Below are positions 9,201 to 17,835 of a DNA stretch of 57,141 nucleotides, in pieces. The translations under genes and the position numbers were made by a program. The notes beneath the pieces were generated by a model. That model was not told the DNA's origin. It did no database searches and worked only from the letters and a program-made list of their open reading frames with translations. The stretch comes from an uncultured Clostridia bacterium (GTDB taxonomy: Bacteria > Bacillota > Clostridia > Christensenellales > Borkfalkiaceae). Location of the stretch: NCBI GenBank assembly GCA_944367565.1, contig CALVWR010000012.1, forward strand, positions 1-57,141, read 5' to 3'. Every line of letters begins with the position of its first letter. Position 1 is the first letter of the stretch.

Positions 9201-9965
9201 GATCACGTTCCCGGGAAGTTCCTTCCGCGATCCGGAAAACTTGTACTGCGTCAGAATCAGATTGTGATTGTAAAGGATATCCCTCGTCCCGTCCGCAAGC
9301 AGATATACGCTCTCGTTTTCCCGCTCCAGAACGACCGGAAACAACGCCAACGGCGCGCGGATGTTGAATTCTTCCCCCGCCATCTTGCCGCAAAGATACG
9401 GCCACGCAATATAAAGATCGTTCTGCCCGCTTTCACGGATATCTTTCACGACTTCCCGTTCCAGCGTAAGCAGCTTCTTGAACTTGTTCTTCTTCGCCGG
9501 CGAATCCTTTCCGTAATCGATCTCACTGAGCAAAAAGCCCTTTCCCGTCGGCTTTCCCGTGATATATTCGATGAGCGCGCCCATCTGCTTGCCGTACAGA
9601 TCATACGCGTATTTTTCGTAGATCTTTCCCATGTACAGCAACCTGTTGCGCGCGTTGATGTTCACCAACCTGCTTTCCAAATTTTTCAGCGTTTTGCGCA
9701 CGTCGTCGGTGATCTTGGCATTCGACGCGTTTTCTTTATGATACCGAAGAATCGGCTCCATAAAATAGGCGCCGTATTTTTCCACAAACGTCTTTCCGAG
9801 CCCGGCAATACACTGCAGATCTTCCCCGCGCTTCGGCGCGGCGACGGATATCTGTTTCAGCGCCTCGTCCGAACAGACCGCGGGCGATCTCCCCCCCGTA
9901 ACGAATTTGCGCTTCATCTGATTGCGCACTTTTACCAGCTCGTCGTAAAGTTCCTGTTGCGTCAT
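6249..9965 (-). CDS. HRDC - DUF4011 - SF1 helicase - MTES_1575-type endonuclease protein (Hhe-like)
   Basis: 1238-aa multidomain protein. In order: an HRDC-like domain (about 1-75, with SDEALKQIS and IAGLGKTFVEKYG), a DUF4011-type segment (NARNRLL, about 104-110), a superfamily-1 helicase core with Walker A GPPGTGKS (398-405), the DEAS box in VVFDEASQLYVEKG and the motif GENRLNVAISRAKEKI, and a C-terminal PD-(D/E)XK nuclease of the MTES_1575/DUF559 kind (about 1125-1230: YSIDLA, GIECDA, RDRD, GWKIHRVWSTDWW). Active-site residues appear intact in both motors. Single-protein DUF4011 helicase-nucleases are known in anti-phage defence (Hhe); that role here is inference. The start is set by AAGGAGAG. 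It is the first gene of a unit that continues into the response regulator and kinase. Confidence 0.85.
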   Translation of the reverse strand: MTQQELYDELVKVRNQMKRKFVTGGRSPAVCSDEALKQISVAAPKRGEDLQCIAGLGKTFVEKYGAYFMEPILRYHKENASNAKITDDVRKTLKNLESRLVNINARNRLLYMGKIYEKYAYDLYGKQMGALIEYITGKPTGKGFLLSEIDYGKDSPAKKNKFKKLLTLEREVVKDIRESGQNDLYIAWPYLCGKMAGEEFNIRAPLALFPVVLERENESVYLLADGTRDILYNHNLILTQYKFSGSRKELPGNVIEEVGENFIEELCAYYREAGIRFSAQLPRPSAFIEYTEGTFPSFGSGEFRLENNAVLGKFSMYSSALQRDFKAIIEKDEINKLLDSLLENSGDIDYYSDEHRYDLPGQEKRFGEGEIDYINALNASQENALYSLGGCDELVVQGPPGTGKSQTITSLIVDYVLKGHNVLMVSQKKAALDVIYSRLGALSKYAIFVSDTKDKEYFYNQMYNLLYSEQKTDFDEQAYETAVKVIDEDIAELGEIADKLYKKNGLGTEMYRLYRENADNVFLGNYLLQSVGYESEIGEELFKVTYPELKGMRDKFKDALYLGRLKEYFDLLQTYPWLTKVRADIGRLELAEPLKLCVQLIAMKKEYDQRIFLTKPFYKGDVIRKIKDIMELCFMKRHSVREFFISPAHLMDGLLSFDRFSVIRALFDTLSESEKQYITAVNNIADKTGVSMTEANRNVYDYIILRHIDRFETKNKPVLSHIQNYDLIVDAVEANIERKKKLTQDKLKQHLVTVYTKNIASSKRYGEMKRATEGKRKQSVPKFIDRFSFELFRGIRIWLMTPEVVSESLPLDNGLFDLVVFDEASQLYVEKGVPAVQRAKKVVIAGDHKQLRPSSLGFGRLETDTEFDDDSEINAALEEESLLDLARFKYNEVLLNFHYRSKYEELIAFSNYAFYHGKLMVSPNTEQPAKPPIEVVRVKNGIWRDRCNVAEAKAVVTLLKNYLKTRTNEQSVGVITFNSAQKDAIMDVIDEECAKDRDFALRCGKEWNRKRNGEDIGLFVKNIENVQGDERDCIIFSLGYAKNEQGKVVRNFGWLNQRGGENRLNVAISRAKEKIYVVSSIASSELYVGDLQTEGPKIFRKYLEYAEAVSAGKKELARQVLLSFTAESGEAAATDASSDFAESIREALVRCGYEVEENVGIGGYSIDLAIKAQGRYVLGIECDARLYALSDSVRDRDVHRREYLESRGWKIHRVWSTDWWHSPGKEIERIQKIVGAMT

Positions 9966-9983
9966 ATTCTCTCCTTTCCATAA

Positions 9984-10012
9984 ATTTTAACATATCGCGC
10001 CTCAAAAATCAA
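9984..10012 (-). promoter_or_regulatory. Sigma-A promoter of the helicase-nuclease operon
   Basis: On the minus strand, TTGATT (10007-10012), a 17-bp spacer and TAAAAT (9984-9989), about 20 bp before the start codon and ahead of AAGGAG. Confidence 0.6.
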
Positions 10013-10117
10013 ACGTTAGAAAAACACAAAAGCATAAACTTTCCGAAATCGTCTCGTTCTTTTTTCTTCCCTCGTCCGCCTCCCTTGCCTCAATTTTTAC
10101 CCCCCCTTTCTTTCCCG

Positions 10118-10146
10118 TTGCTTTTCTGCGCGGTCTGTGCTATAAT
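10118..10146 (+). promoter_or_regulatory. Sigma-A promoter giving a probably leaderless mRNA
   Basis: TTGCTT (10118-10123), exactly 17 bp, then a perfect TATAAT (10141-10146). The expected transcription start is about 10153, at or next to the ATG at 10154. No Shine-Dalgarno is present. Confidence 0.7.
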
Positions 10147-10153
10147 GAACACA

Positions 10154-10852
10154 ATGGAAAACAAAGATTTTTTTGCGAAAGAAACTTTTCTGTCCCTGAC
10201 AGAATTTCTCGGCGAAAACACCCGGCATATCGTAAACGGAATGTGTATGAAAAAACGCTTTTACGACGTTTTCGGCTGCCGCAAAAATTCCGTTTGCGCC
10301 TTCAATGAGGCGATGTGCGACGGCAGTGCTTCAAAGAAGATCTTTTCCGAAGATTTCATCTCGGAACGCTGCGCTTTTCTGCACGTCTCTGAAGAGGATT
10401 ACCGCAAAAACGTGACGGACGAACTTCAGGGCATCCTCTCTTCTCCGTCGCTCGCGCTCTGGTTCGGCACGGATATGTTCTGCCAGATCAATCTCCTCAC
10501 CCTTCTCGCGTTCCTCGACCGGAACAATTATCGCGGCGCGCTCTTTTGCGGACTGATACGCGAAGAAACGGACGAAATAATCTCCTTTTCGCAAATCGCG
10601 CCGACGTCGTTTTACGACGTTTACTGCAGCGTCGTGGTCGATCGGAAAAATACGCCCGTTCCCGAACCCGTTTCGGAAAATGCCGTCCGGCTTTATCTTA
10701 CTTACCGACAAAAAAACAGTCCTATTCGCCGCTTTATCCGCACCCGTGCCGACGATCGGAGCCTGCTCGCCGCGCTTCTTTCTTCCTTTCCTCAGTACGG
10801 ATTGGGCGACGTGCAGTACCTGAAACTTATCGATGAAGAACTGCATCCCTAA
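10154..10852 (+). CDS. DUF1835-like conserved hypothetical protein
   Basis: 232 aa, soluble, no signal peptide. The segment LALWFGTDMFCQINLLTLLAF (about 105-125) matches the core of DUF1835 proteins, in which a WF-D-FCQ-NLL pattern is typical. The C-terminal third (RFIRTRADDRSLLAALLSSFPQYGLGDVQYLKLIDE) resembles the accessory helical domain found after it. Function is unknown. The start is placed at the second ATG of MNTMENKDFF because the first overlaps the -10 box. It is divergent from the helicase-nuclease gene, with the two start codons about 190 bp apart, and is followed by a strong terminator. Confidence 0.7.
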   Translation: MENKDFFAKETFLSLTEFLGENTRHIVNGMCMKKRFYDVFGCRKNSVCAFNEAMCDGSASKKIFSEDFISERCAFLHVSEEDYRKNVTDELQGILSSPSLALWFGTDMFCQINLLTLLAFLDRNNYRGALFCGLIREETDEIISFSQIAPTSFYDVYCSVVVDRKNTPVPEPVSENAVRLYLTYRQKNSPIRRFIRTRADDRSLLAALLSSFPQYGLGDVQYLKLIDEELHP

Positions 10853-10903
10853 AATGTTCTTCCGATAACTTTCTGTCAATTTACGATTATGATTAAAATA
10901 AAC

Positions 10904-10956
10904 AAGCGATTGCGCCTTGCCCGAAACGGGCAAGGCGCAATCGCTTTCCTTTTTTT
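10904..10956 (+). terminator. Strong terminator of the DUF1835-like gene
   Basis: A perfect 20-bp stem, left arm 10904-10923 and right arm 10927-10946, with loop AAA, followed by TTTCCTTTTTTT. Confidence 0.9.
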
Positions 10957-10967
10957 GTTTTTTCCGC

Positions 10968-11300
10968 TTATAAACCTATGTTCACCGATCCTTTCAGATA
11001 GCACTTTTCCACGCGCTTGAGCACGGATTTCGCAGTATCTTCGTCGGGAGTCCAGATGCAGAAATGCGCGCCCTCCGGTCTGACAAAAGAACACACTTCC
11101 TCCACCTCGTCCGGCATTACGTTGATCTGTAAATTTTTCCCCGCACGCTGGATTTTCTGCACCACGTCCTTCCAGGCGCGCGCCGTCGGCTGTCCCTCGC
11201 CGTAACCCCACTGGATCCCGCCGAGCTTCTCCATATTCAGCAACGTGTCGAGATGGCGGAGCGCTCCCACGCCGTCAAGATGCCTTCCCCGATTCAGCAA
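10968..11300 (-). pseudogene. C-terminal remnant of a uroporphyrinogen decarboxylase-like corrinoid methyltransferase
   Basis: About 105 codons resemble the C-terminal third of MtaA/CmuA/UroD-fold proteins of about 340-400 aa: HLDGVGALRHLDTLL, LGGIQWGYGEGQPTARAW, then GKNLQINVMPDEVEEV. Those proteins move methyl groups between corrinoid proteins and cofactors. The N-terminal two thirds are absent; upstream sequence on this strand is the end of argF only 37 nt away, so there is no room for them. No Shine-Dalgarno or promoter is evident. It reads as a decayed gene that may still be transcribed as the tail of the arginine operon. It could instead be a short independent protein, but the family signature argues against that. 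Confidence 0.65.
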
Positions 11301-11337
11301 GATCTTCCTTTATTTCAGCAAATTATTCCTGTCAGAC

Positions 11338-12246
11338 TTATCTGCCGCCCATCGTCATCACAAGGACCGCTTTCTGCGCGTGCAGACGGTTTTCCGCTTC
11401 TTCGAAAATTTCCGACGCGTGCGCTTCCAGCACCTTCTCCGTGATCTCTTCCCCGCGATGCGCCGGCAGACAGTGCAGGACCATCGCGTCGGGCTTTGCA
11501 ACCGCCATGACCGCGTCGTTCACCTGATATCCCTGAAACGCTTTTCTCCGCTTTTCCGCTTCGCCTTCCTGTCCCATGCTCGCCCATACGTCGGTATACA
11601 GCACGTCCGCGTCTTTCGCGCCGGCAAGCACGTCCTCGGTGATTTCCAGAAGTCCGCTCTCCTTTCCCCACTTCACGAGTTCTTCGTCCGGTTCGTACCC
11701 TTTCGGACAGCACACCGTGATCTTCATCCCGACCTTCACCGCCCCCGCGATCAGCGAATTCGCCATGTTGTTCCCGTCTCCGACAAAACACAGTTTCAGA
11801 TTTTTCAGACTGCCCTTGCTTTCACGGATCGTCATCAGATCGGCAAGCACCTGACACGGATGCGCATAATCCGTCAGCCCGTTGATGACGGGGATCGTAC
11901 CGTATTCCGCCAGCTCCTCCACGTCGCTTTGCTTGAACGTTCTGATCATGATCCCGTCGACATAGCGCGACAACACGCGCGCCGTATCGCGGATCGGCTC
12001 TCCCCGCCCGATCTGTATGTCCGACGAACTTAAGAAAAGCGCCTGACCGCCGAGCTGATACATCCCCGTTTCAAAGGAAACGCGCGTACGCGTGGACGAT
12101 TTCGTAAAGATCATCGCCAACGTCTTTCCCTTCAGTTTCTCGTGCGCAATCCCGTGTTTCAATTCGTATTTCAGCTGATCCGCAAGATTCAGAATCGAAT
12201 AAATCTCTTCCGTCGAAAGATCTTTTAACGTCAGTAAATGTTTCAT
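11338..12246 (-). CDS. argF: Ornithine carbamoyltransferase
   Basis: 302 aa, of usual family length. Makes citrulline from ornithine and carbamoyl phosphate in arginine synthesis. The carbamoyl-phosphate loop STRTR is at 51-55, HPCQ (YAHPCQVLADL) at about 128, the ornithine-binding SMGQE segment at about 225, and the catalytic HCLPAHRG at about 260. It is the last complete gene of the argGCJBDF operon and its start overlaps the end of argD by 4 nt. An anabolic role is favoured over catabolic arcB by the operon, and no arcA or arcC is present. Confidence 0.97.
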   Translation of the reverse strand: MKHLLTLKDLSTEEIYSILNLADQLKYELKHGIAHEKLKGKTLAMIFTKSSTRTRVSFETGMYQLGGQALFLSSSDIQIGRGEPIRDTARVLSRYVDGIMIRTFKQSDVEELAEYGTIPVINGLTDYAHPCQVLADLMTIRESKGSLKNLKLCFVGDGNNMANSLIAGAVKVGMKITVCCPKGYEPDEELVKWGKESGLLEITEDVLAGAKDADVLYTDVWASMGQEGEAEKRRKAFQGYQVNDAVMAVAKPDAMVLHCLPAHRGEEITEKVLEAHASEIFEEAENRLHAQKAVLVMTMGGR

Positions 12247-13397
12247 GAAAGTACCTCTCTTAAAATTTCCAGCCCTTCTTCCAATTCTCCGTCGCTGATA
12301 TTCAGCGGCGGCAGAAGCCGCAGTTTATCCTTTGCCGTAAGAACGACAAGCCCCTTATTCAGGCATTGCTCTTTCATCTCCTGCGCATTGTCCACCTCGA
12401 TCCCGATCATCAGTCCGAGTCCGCTCACGCTCTTCGCTTTCGGACACGCAGCCAGCACGTCGCGGATCCGACGGCTCTTCGCGTTCACGCCCGAAAGAAG
12501 CTTTTCGTTGATCGATCTGATCACCGCAATCGCACCCGCACAGACAACGGGGTTTCCTCCGAACGTCGATCCGTGCGTTCCGGGCGTGAGCGTATTCTCA
12601 CACTTCGCTCCGAACATCGTCGCCCCGATCGGCAATCCGTTCCCCAGCCCCTTCGCCGTCGTCACGATGTCCGGCGTTATGTCGTATTGCATAAAGGCAT
12701 ATAAACTTCCCGTCCTGCCGTTCCCCGTCTGCACTTCGTCGACGATCAGCAATACGTCCTTCTTCCTGCACAACGTTTCTACTTTCTTTACATATTCCTT
12801 ATCCAGCGCCTTCACGCCGCCTTCTCCCTGCACCAGCTCCAGCATCACGGCGCACACGCCGTCGTCCACCGCTTCTTCCATCGCTTCGTAATCGTCCGCC
12901 GGCACGTACGTAAACCCGTCGGTGAACGGCATGAAATACTGATGAAACGCCTCCTGCCCCGTCGCAGACAGCGTCGTCACCGTTCTGCCGTGAAACGAAT
13001 TGATCAGCGTCACGATCTTAAACCGGTTCTCGCCGTATTTGTCAAAGGAATATTTCCGCGCCGTCTTGATCGCACATTCGTTCGCTTCCGCACCCGAATT
13101 GGAAAAGAATACCTTCTTCATCCCCGTCCGCTTGCAAAGCAGCTTCGCAAGCTCCGCACACGGCTGCGTATAATACAGATTGCTCGCGTGCGGCAACGCT
13201 TTTAACTGCGCTTTCACCGCACGCTTCCATTTACCGTACCCGATCCCGAGCCCGTTCACCGCAATGCCCGCACCGAAATCGATATACTTATTTCCCCATC
13301 GGTCCGTCAGCGTAGCGCCCTTTCCCCGCAGGAAAACTACGTCCGCCCTCGCATATGTGTTCGCCACGTATTTCTTGTCCGTTTCCGTTACGCCCAT
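12243..13397 (-). CDS. argD: Acetylornithine aminotransferase
   Basis: 384-aa class III PLP aminotransferase. Converts N-acetylglutamate semialdehyde to N-acetylornithine with glutamate as amino donor. The pattern LIVDEVQTGNGRTG (PLP-binding Asp) precedes the Schiff-base lysine in TTAKGLGNGLPIGA, followed by GTHGSTFGGNP. The start was placed at 13397 (MGVTETDK), 5 codons inside the longest frame, because GAGAGGAGAAAG lies just upstream. That site overlaps the argB stop, so the genes are coupled. Confidence 0.97.
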   Translation of the reverse strand: MGVTETDKKYVANTYARADVVFLRGKGATLTDRWGNKYIDFGAGIAVNGLGIGYGKWKRAVKAQLKALPHASNLYYTQPCAELAKLLCKRTGMKKVFFSNSGAEANECAIKTARKYSFDKYGENRFKIVTLINSFHGRTVTTLSATGQEAFHQYFMPFTDGFTYVPADDYEAMEEAVDDGVCAVMLELVQGEGGVKALDKEYVKKVETLCRKKDVLLIVDEVQTGNGRTGSLYAFMQYDITPDIVTTAKGLGNGLPIGATMFGAKCENTLTPGTHGSTFGGNPVVCAGAIAVIRSINEKLLSGVNAKSRRIRDVLAACPKAKSVSGLGLMIGIEVDNAQEMKEQCLNKGLVVLTAKDKLRLLPPLNISDGELEEGLEILREVLS

Positions 13398-13408
13398 TCT
13401 TTCTCCTC

Positions 13409-14260
13409 TCAATAAAACATCGTGCCGATCCCTTTATCGGACAGCATTTCAATCAGAATGGAATGCGGTACCCGACCGTCGATGATAAATACTTTTTCCA
13501 CACCGCGACGGATCGCCTCCACACAGCACTCCACCTTCGGAATCATCCCGCCGGAGATCACGCCGTCCCGCATCAGTTCCGGTGCATTGCTCACATGAAT
13601 GGCGTGAATCAGCGATTTTTCGTCGTTTTTGTCGCGCAGAATCCCCGCAATATCCGTCATCGAGATCATGCACGCCGCTTTCAGACTGCCCGCCAGCGCC
13701 GCAGCCACCGTGTCGGCATTGATGTTATATACGTTGCCTTCCTTGTCGCATCCGACCGTACTTACCACGGGCACATACCCCGCCTTCAGTACGTCCAGCA
13801 ACGGTTCGGCATTGACCTTGGTGATCTCGCCCACATATCCCAACGTTTCGTCAAACGCGCGCGCTTCGATCATATGCCCGTCCAGTCCGCAGAGTCCCAA
13901 CGCTTTGCCGCCGGAATTTTCAATCAGATTCACAAGATCCTTGTTCACCTTTCCCGCAAGGACCATCTGCACCACTTCCACCGTCGCCTTGTCCGTCTTG
14001 CGCAGTCCGTTCACGAATTCGCTCTTGATATCCATCTTTTTCAGCGTGTCGGTGATCTCCGGTCCGCCGCCGTGTACCAGAACCACTTTGACGCCCGTCT
14101 TGCTCAGCAAAACAATATCGGTCATCACCGCTTTCTTCAACGTTTCGTTGATCATGGCGTTGCCGCCGTATTTGATCACGACGATCTTTCCGCTGTATTG
14201 CTGTATGTAAGGCAATGCCTGCACAAGCACTTCCGCCTGTTCCGCATAACTGATTTCCAT
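13409..14260 (-). CDS. argB: Acetylglutamate kinase
   Basis: 283 aa. Phosphorylates N-acetylglutamate, the usual feedback-controlled step. The amino-acid kinase fold is seen as VVIKYGGNAM (about 25-34), VLVHGGGPEI (about 60), CGLDGHMI and VSTVGCDKEG. The start at 14260 (MEISYAEQAEV) is 28 codons inside the longest frame; it has GGAGAACAG upstream and matches the normal N-terminus. It lacks the long N-terminal helix of hexameric arginine-inhibited kinases only in part, so inhibition by arginine cannot be judged by eye. Confidence 0.97.
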   Translation of the reverse strand: MEISYAEQAEVLVQALPYIQQYSGKIVVIKYGGNAMINETLKKAVMTDIVLLSKTGVKVVLVHGGGPEITDTLKKMDIKSEFVNGLRKTDKATVEVVQMVLAGKVNKDLVNLIENSGGKALGLCGLDGHMIEARAFDETLGYVGEITKVNAEPLLDVLKAGYVPVVSTVGCDKEGNVYNINADTVAAALAGSLKAACMISMTDIAGILRDKNDEKSLIHAIHVSNAPELMRDGVISGGMIPKVECCVEAIRRGVEKVFIIDGRVPHSILIEMLSDKGIGTMFY

Positions 14261-14286
14261 TCTGTTCTCCGTTCCTTTCCGTTTTT

Positions 14287-15504
14287 TTATGTGCGGTAAT
14301 CCCCGTTGATGCGGACATAATCGTACGTCAGATCGCATCCCCATGCGGTGGCACTCTCTTTCCCGTCCTGCAAAGTGACGTCGATGACGATTTCATCTTC
14401 GCTCAACACTTTTTTTGCCTCGTCTTCGGAAAATTCTACCCCGGTTCCGTTTTCACACACCGTGATTTTTCCCGCTTTTGAAGAAAATGAAACGCCGATT
14501 TTTTCCACGTCGGTCTGTGCGCCGCTGTATCCCACCGCGCACAGTACTCTGCCCCAGTTGGCATCCGCACCAAACATCGCCGCCTTAAAAAGCGAACTCG
14601 TGATGACGCCCTTCGCCGCCTTGACCGCATCGGTATGCGTCGCCGCGCCGCTGACGTTACATTCGAGCAGTTTCGTCGCACCTTCGCCGTCCTTGGCAAT
14701 GCGTTTGCACATATCCGTCGTCACCGTATGCAACGCCTCTGCAAACACTTTGTAATTTTCGTCCTCTTTTATTATCTCTTCGTTCCCGGCAAGCCCCGAC
14801 GCCATGACGCACAGCATATCGTTGGTCGACGTGTCCCCGTCGATACTGATCATGTTGAAGGACGATTCCACATCCTTTGATACCGCCTTCTGCAGCATTG
14901 CGGGCGAAATGTTCACGTCGGTCGTGACGAACACCAGCATCGTCGCCATATTCGGATGGATCATGCCGCTGCCCTTCGCCATACACCCGATGACGCAACG
15001 TTTTCCGTCCAGTTCAAACGCAATCGCCGTCTGCTTTTTTACCGTGTCGGTGGTCATGATCGCCTCGTTCGCCGCGTCGTTGTTCTTCCCGAGCCCCGCC
15101 ACGAGTTCGTTCATACCGCCCGCGATCGGCGCAAGATCCAACGGCTGTCCGATCACACCCGTCGACGCCACGATCACATCCTCTTTCCCGATGCCCGTAT
15201 GCTTTTCCACGAGCGCGCACATCTCTTCCGCGATCGCTTCCCCTCCGGCATTGCAGGTGTTCGCATTGCCGCTGTTCACGATGATCGCCTGCGCGTATCC
15301 GTTTGCGATGTTTCTCTTCGTCACCGCGATCGGCGCGCCCTTGACGAGATTCTGTGTATAGACTGCCGCCGCCGCACAGCGCTTCTCCGCAACGACCAGC
15401 GCTAAGTCCTTTTTGCTCTTGTTTTTTCTGATTCCGCAGTGTATGCCGTTGCATATAAAGCCCTTAGCCGCGCATACGCCGCCTTCGATTTTATGAAATT
15501 CCAT
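14287..15504 (-). CDS. argJ: Bifunctional glutamate N-acetyltransferase / N-acetylornithine acetyltransferase
   Basis: 405 aa. Recycles the acetyl group from N-acetylornithine to glutamate. It is a self-cleaving Ntn-type enzyme, and the autoprocessing site is seen in KGSGMIHPNMATML, where cleavage is expected before the Thr of ATML. No separate argA or argE is present in the operon, which fits a cyclic pathway. Its ATG directly abuts the argC stop codon with no spacer. Confidence 0.97.
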   Translation of the reverse strand: MEFHKIEGGVCAAKGFICNGIHCGIRKNKSKKDLALVVAEKRCAAAAVYTQNLVKGAPIAVTKRNIANGYAQAIIVNSGNANTCNAGGEAIAEEMCALVEKHTGIGKEDVIVASTGVIGQPLDLAPIAGGMNELVAGLGKNNDAANEAIMTTDTVKKQTAIAFELDGKRCVIGCMAKGSGMIHPNMATMLVFVTTDVNISPAMLQKAVSKDVESSFNMISIDGDTSTNDMLCVMASGLAGNEEIIKEDENYKVFAEALHTVTTDMCKRIAKDGEGATKLLECNVSGAATHTDAVKAAKGVITSSLFKAAMFGADANWGRVLCAVGYSGAQTDVEKIGVSFSSKAGKITVCENGTGVEFSEDEAKKVLSEDEIVIDVTLQDGKESATAWGCDLTYDYVRINGDYRT

Positions 15505-16422
15505 TTATCTTCCGATCTCCAATCCCGTTTCTTCCGGCAACCCGAACATGATGTTCATGTTCTGCACCGCCGCGCCCGAAGCGCCCTTGCCCAGATTGTC
15601 AAACAGCGCAACCGCGACCGATCTCTCCGCATTTCCGCAGACGACGATCTGCATATCGTCCCTTCCGGCGAGCTCGTTCGTCGGAATGTATCCGCCGTAA
15701 TCGTCGTCGACGACTTTGATGAGCGCGCTGTCTTTATAATGCTCTTTGTAGATCTCTTTTAATCTGTCCGCGCTCTTAAAACACGGCACGCTCACCTGCA
15801 TCCCCGCATAAAAATCCCCGACGATCGGCGAAAAAATCGGCGCACTCTTCAACCCGCAGACCTTTTGCATTTCCTTCAGGTGCTTGTGCGTTTGCTTCAG
15901 CCCGTATTGCCGCGGCGCGTTCAGCTGCCAGAACTTCGGCTGACTTTCGTATTCCGCGATCATCTTCTTTCCGCCGCCGCTGTAGCCCGTCAGAGAAAAA
16001 CAGGAAAGTTCCGCTTCCTCTCCGATTTCACCCGCCGCGATCAACGGGTAAACGAGCGCGATGAACCCGCTCGCGTGACAGCCCGGATTCGCCACCCGTC
16101 TGCTTTTTCCGATCGCCTGCCGATGCGCCGCCGACAGTTCGGGAAACCCGTATGCCCAGCCTTCTTCCGTTCGGTGCGCCGTGGACGCGTCGATGACCCT
16201 GACCCGCTCGTTTTCGATCAGCGATACCGATTCCCGCGCCCCGTCGTCCGGCAGACAAAGAAAGGTTACATCGCTTTCGTTGATGTAATCCTTCCTTGCC
16301 GAAATATCCTTGCGGTATGCTTCGGGAATCTCGGATAAAACAACGTCGGGGCGACCTTTCAGCCGCCCGTACAGTTTTAACCCGGTTGTCCCTTCTTTTC
16401 CGTCAATAAATACTTTAATCAT
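15505..16422 (-). CDS. argC: N-acetyl-gamma-glutamyl-phosphate reductase (short type)
   Basis: 305 aa, the shorter of the two ArgC types (long-type enzymes have about 340-350 aa). NADPH-dependent reduction of acetylglutamyl phosphate. The catalytic cysteine sits in [17 protein letters not shown] (about residue 134), and the catalytic histidine is expected in the [12 protein letters not shown] segment. The nucleotide-binding N-terminus reads [13 protein letters not shown]. Its start lies 8 nt inside the 3' end of argG. Confidence 0.95.
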   Translation of the reverse strand: MIKVFIDGKEGTTGLKLYGRLKGRPDVVLSEIPEAYRKDISARKDYINESDVTFLCLPDDGARESVSLIENERVRVIDASTAHRTEEGWAYGFPELSAAHRQAIGKSRRVANPGCHASGFIALVYPLIAAGEIGEEAELSCFSLTGYSGGGKKMIAEYESQPKFWQLNAPRQYGLKQTHKHLKEMQKVCGLKSAPIFSPIVGDFYAGMQVSVPCFKSADRLKEIYKEHYKDSALIKVVDDDYGGYIPTNELAGRDDMQIVVCGNAERSVAVALFDNLGKGASGAAVQNMNIMFGLPEETGLEIGR

Positions 16423-17653
16423 TGGGTATGTTGTTGCGCTTCTTCATGTTCGCGTTCACTTTCAGCGAAAGCCCGAACAGATTGATGAATCCCTCGCTGT
16501 CTTTCTGATCGTATACTTCGTCTTCGTCGAACGTCGCGATCGCCTCGTCATACAGCGAATACGGCGACGTCACGCCCGCGTTGATTACGTTGCCTTTGTA
16601 AAGTTTCAGCTTCACATCGCCGGTAACATATTCCTGCGTCTTATCCACGAACGCCGAAAGACTCTCCCGAAGCGGCGTGAACCACTTTCCGAAATAAACC
16701 AGCTCCGCGAACTGTTCCGCTACCAGCTTCTTATAATGCGAGGTGTCCCGATCCAGCGTGATCGTTTCCAGAATCTCGTGCGCCTTGTACAAAATCGTGC
16801 CGCCCGGCGTTTCATATACGCCGCGGGACTTCATCCCTACAAGTCGGTTCTCTACGATATCGACTAACCCGATCCCGTTCGCTCCGCCCAACTCGTTGAG
16901 CTTCTTTACCATGCTCTGGCCGTCCAGCTTCTCTCCGTTCAGAGCCACCGGCTTGCCTTTCTCAAACGAGATCGTGATGTACGTCGGCTTGTCGGGCGCC
17001 GCCTCCGGCGATACTCCGAGTTCCAAAAATCCCGGCTTATCGTACTTCGGCTCGTTCGCCGGATTTTCCAGATCCATCCCTTCATGCGAAAGATGCCACA
17101 GGTTCTTGTCCTTGCTGTAATTCGTTTCGCGGCTGATCTTTAAAGGAACGTTGTGCGCTTCCGCATACTCGATCTCCTCTTCCCGCGATTTGATGCTCCA
17201 TTCCCGCCACGGCGCGATGATCTTCATTTCCGGCGCAAACGCCTTGATCGTCAGCTCAAAACGCACCTGGTCGTTTCCCTTCCCCGTGCATCCGTGACAA
17301 ATCGCGTCCGCTCCTTCCTTCTTCGCTATATCCACGATCGCTTTCGCGATGATCGGACGCGCAAATGCCGTGCCGAGCAGATATTCTCCTTCGTACTTTG
17401 CACCCGCTTTCAACGTTTCATAAACGTAATTCTGTATAAATTCTTCCTTTAAATCCACAATGTAAAGTTTGCTCGCTCCCGTCTTGATCGCCTTCTCTTC
17501 CAGACCGTCCAACTCCGTTCCCTGACCGACGTCTCCCGAAACCGCGATGATCTCCGGATTGTCGTAATTTTCCTTTAACCACGGGATGATGATCGATGTA
17601 TCCAAACCGCCGGAATATGCCAAAACTATTTTCTTGATCTTTTTCTTTTCCAT
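16415..17653 (-). CDS. argG: Argininosuccinate synthase
   Basis: 412 aa. ATP-dependent condensation of citrulline and aspartate. The PP-loop AYSGGLDTS (about 11-19), VSGDVGQG and [15 protein letters not shown] are typical. The start at 17653 is 20 codons inside the longest frame and follows GGAGG 10 nt upstream; the longer frame would start upstream of the transcription start. It is the first gene of the arginine operon, downstream of a canonical promoter and ArgR-like boxes. Confidence 0.97.
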   Translation of the reverse strand: MEKKKIKKIVLAYSGGLDTSIIIPWLKENYDNPEIIAVSGDVGQGTELDGLEEKAIKTGASKLYIVDLKEEFIQNYVYETLKAGAKYEGEYLLGTAFARPIIAKAIVDIAKKEGADAICHGCTGKGNDQVRFELTIKAFAPEMKIIAPWREWSIKSREEEIEYAEAHNVPLKISRETNYSKDKNLWHLSHEGMDLENPANEPKYDKPGFLELGVSPEAAPDKPTYITISFEKGKPVALNGEKLDGQSMVKKLNELGGANGIGLVDIVENRLVGMKSRGVYETPGGTILYKAHEILETITLDRDTSHYKKLVAEQFAELVYFGKWFTPLRESLSAFVDKTQEYVTGDVKLKLYKGNVINAGVTSPYSLYDEAIATFDEDEVYDQKDSEGFINLFGLSLKVNANMKKRNNIPND

Positions 17654-17684
17654 GACGCTATCGCCTCCGAACCTTAATGATTCG

Positions 17685-17713
17685 ATTTTACTACCCGTTC
17701 GGAAATTAGTCAA
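17685..17713 (-). promoter_or_regulatory. Sigma-A promoter of the argGCJBDF operon
   Basis: On the minus strand, TTGACT (17708-17713), 17 bp, TAAAAT (17685-17690). The leader before GGAGG is about 20 nt. Confidence 0.75.
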
Positions 17714-17754
17714 GCGTTTTAATGTACATTATGCATATTTTTTTATAATTTTTA

Positions 17755-17819
17755 TTTTTTTATTCATATATCCTGAAGATTTTGCATAATTTTATGAATA
17801 AAATAAATTTTTATTCAAA
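17755..17819 (-). promoter_or_regulatory. Candidate ArgR/AhrC operator cluster
   Basis: Two minus-strand matches to the Bacillus-type ARG box (CATGAATAAAAATTCAAG): TGAATAAAAATT at 17806-17817 and TATGAATAAAAAAA at 17755-17768, each about 13 of 18 over the full box. The whole 17714-17820 stretch is A/T-rich and includes a further partial match around 17783-17795. The boxes sit just upstream of the -35 element of argG. Confidence 0.55.
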
Positions 17820-17835
17820 AATCATGCAGAACTTC

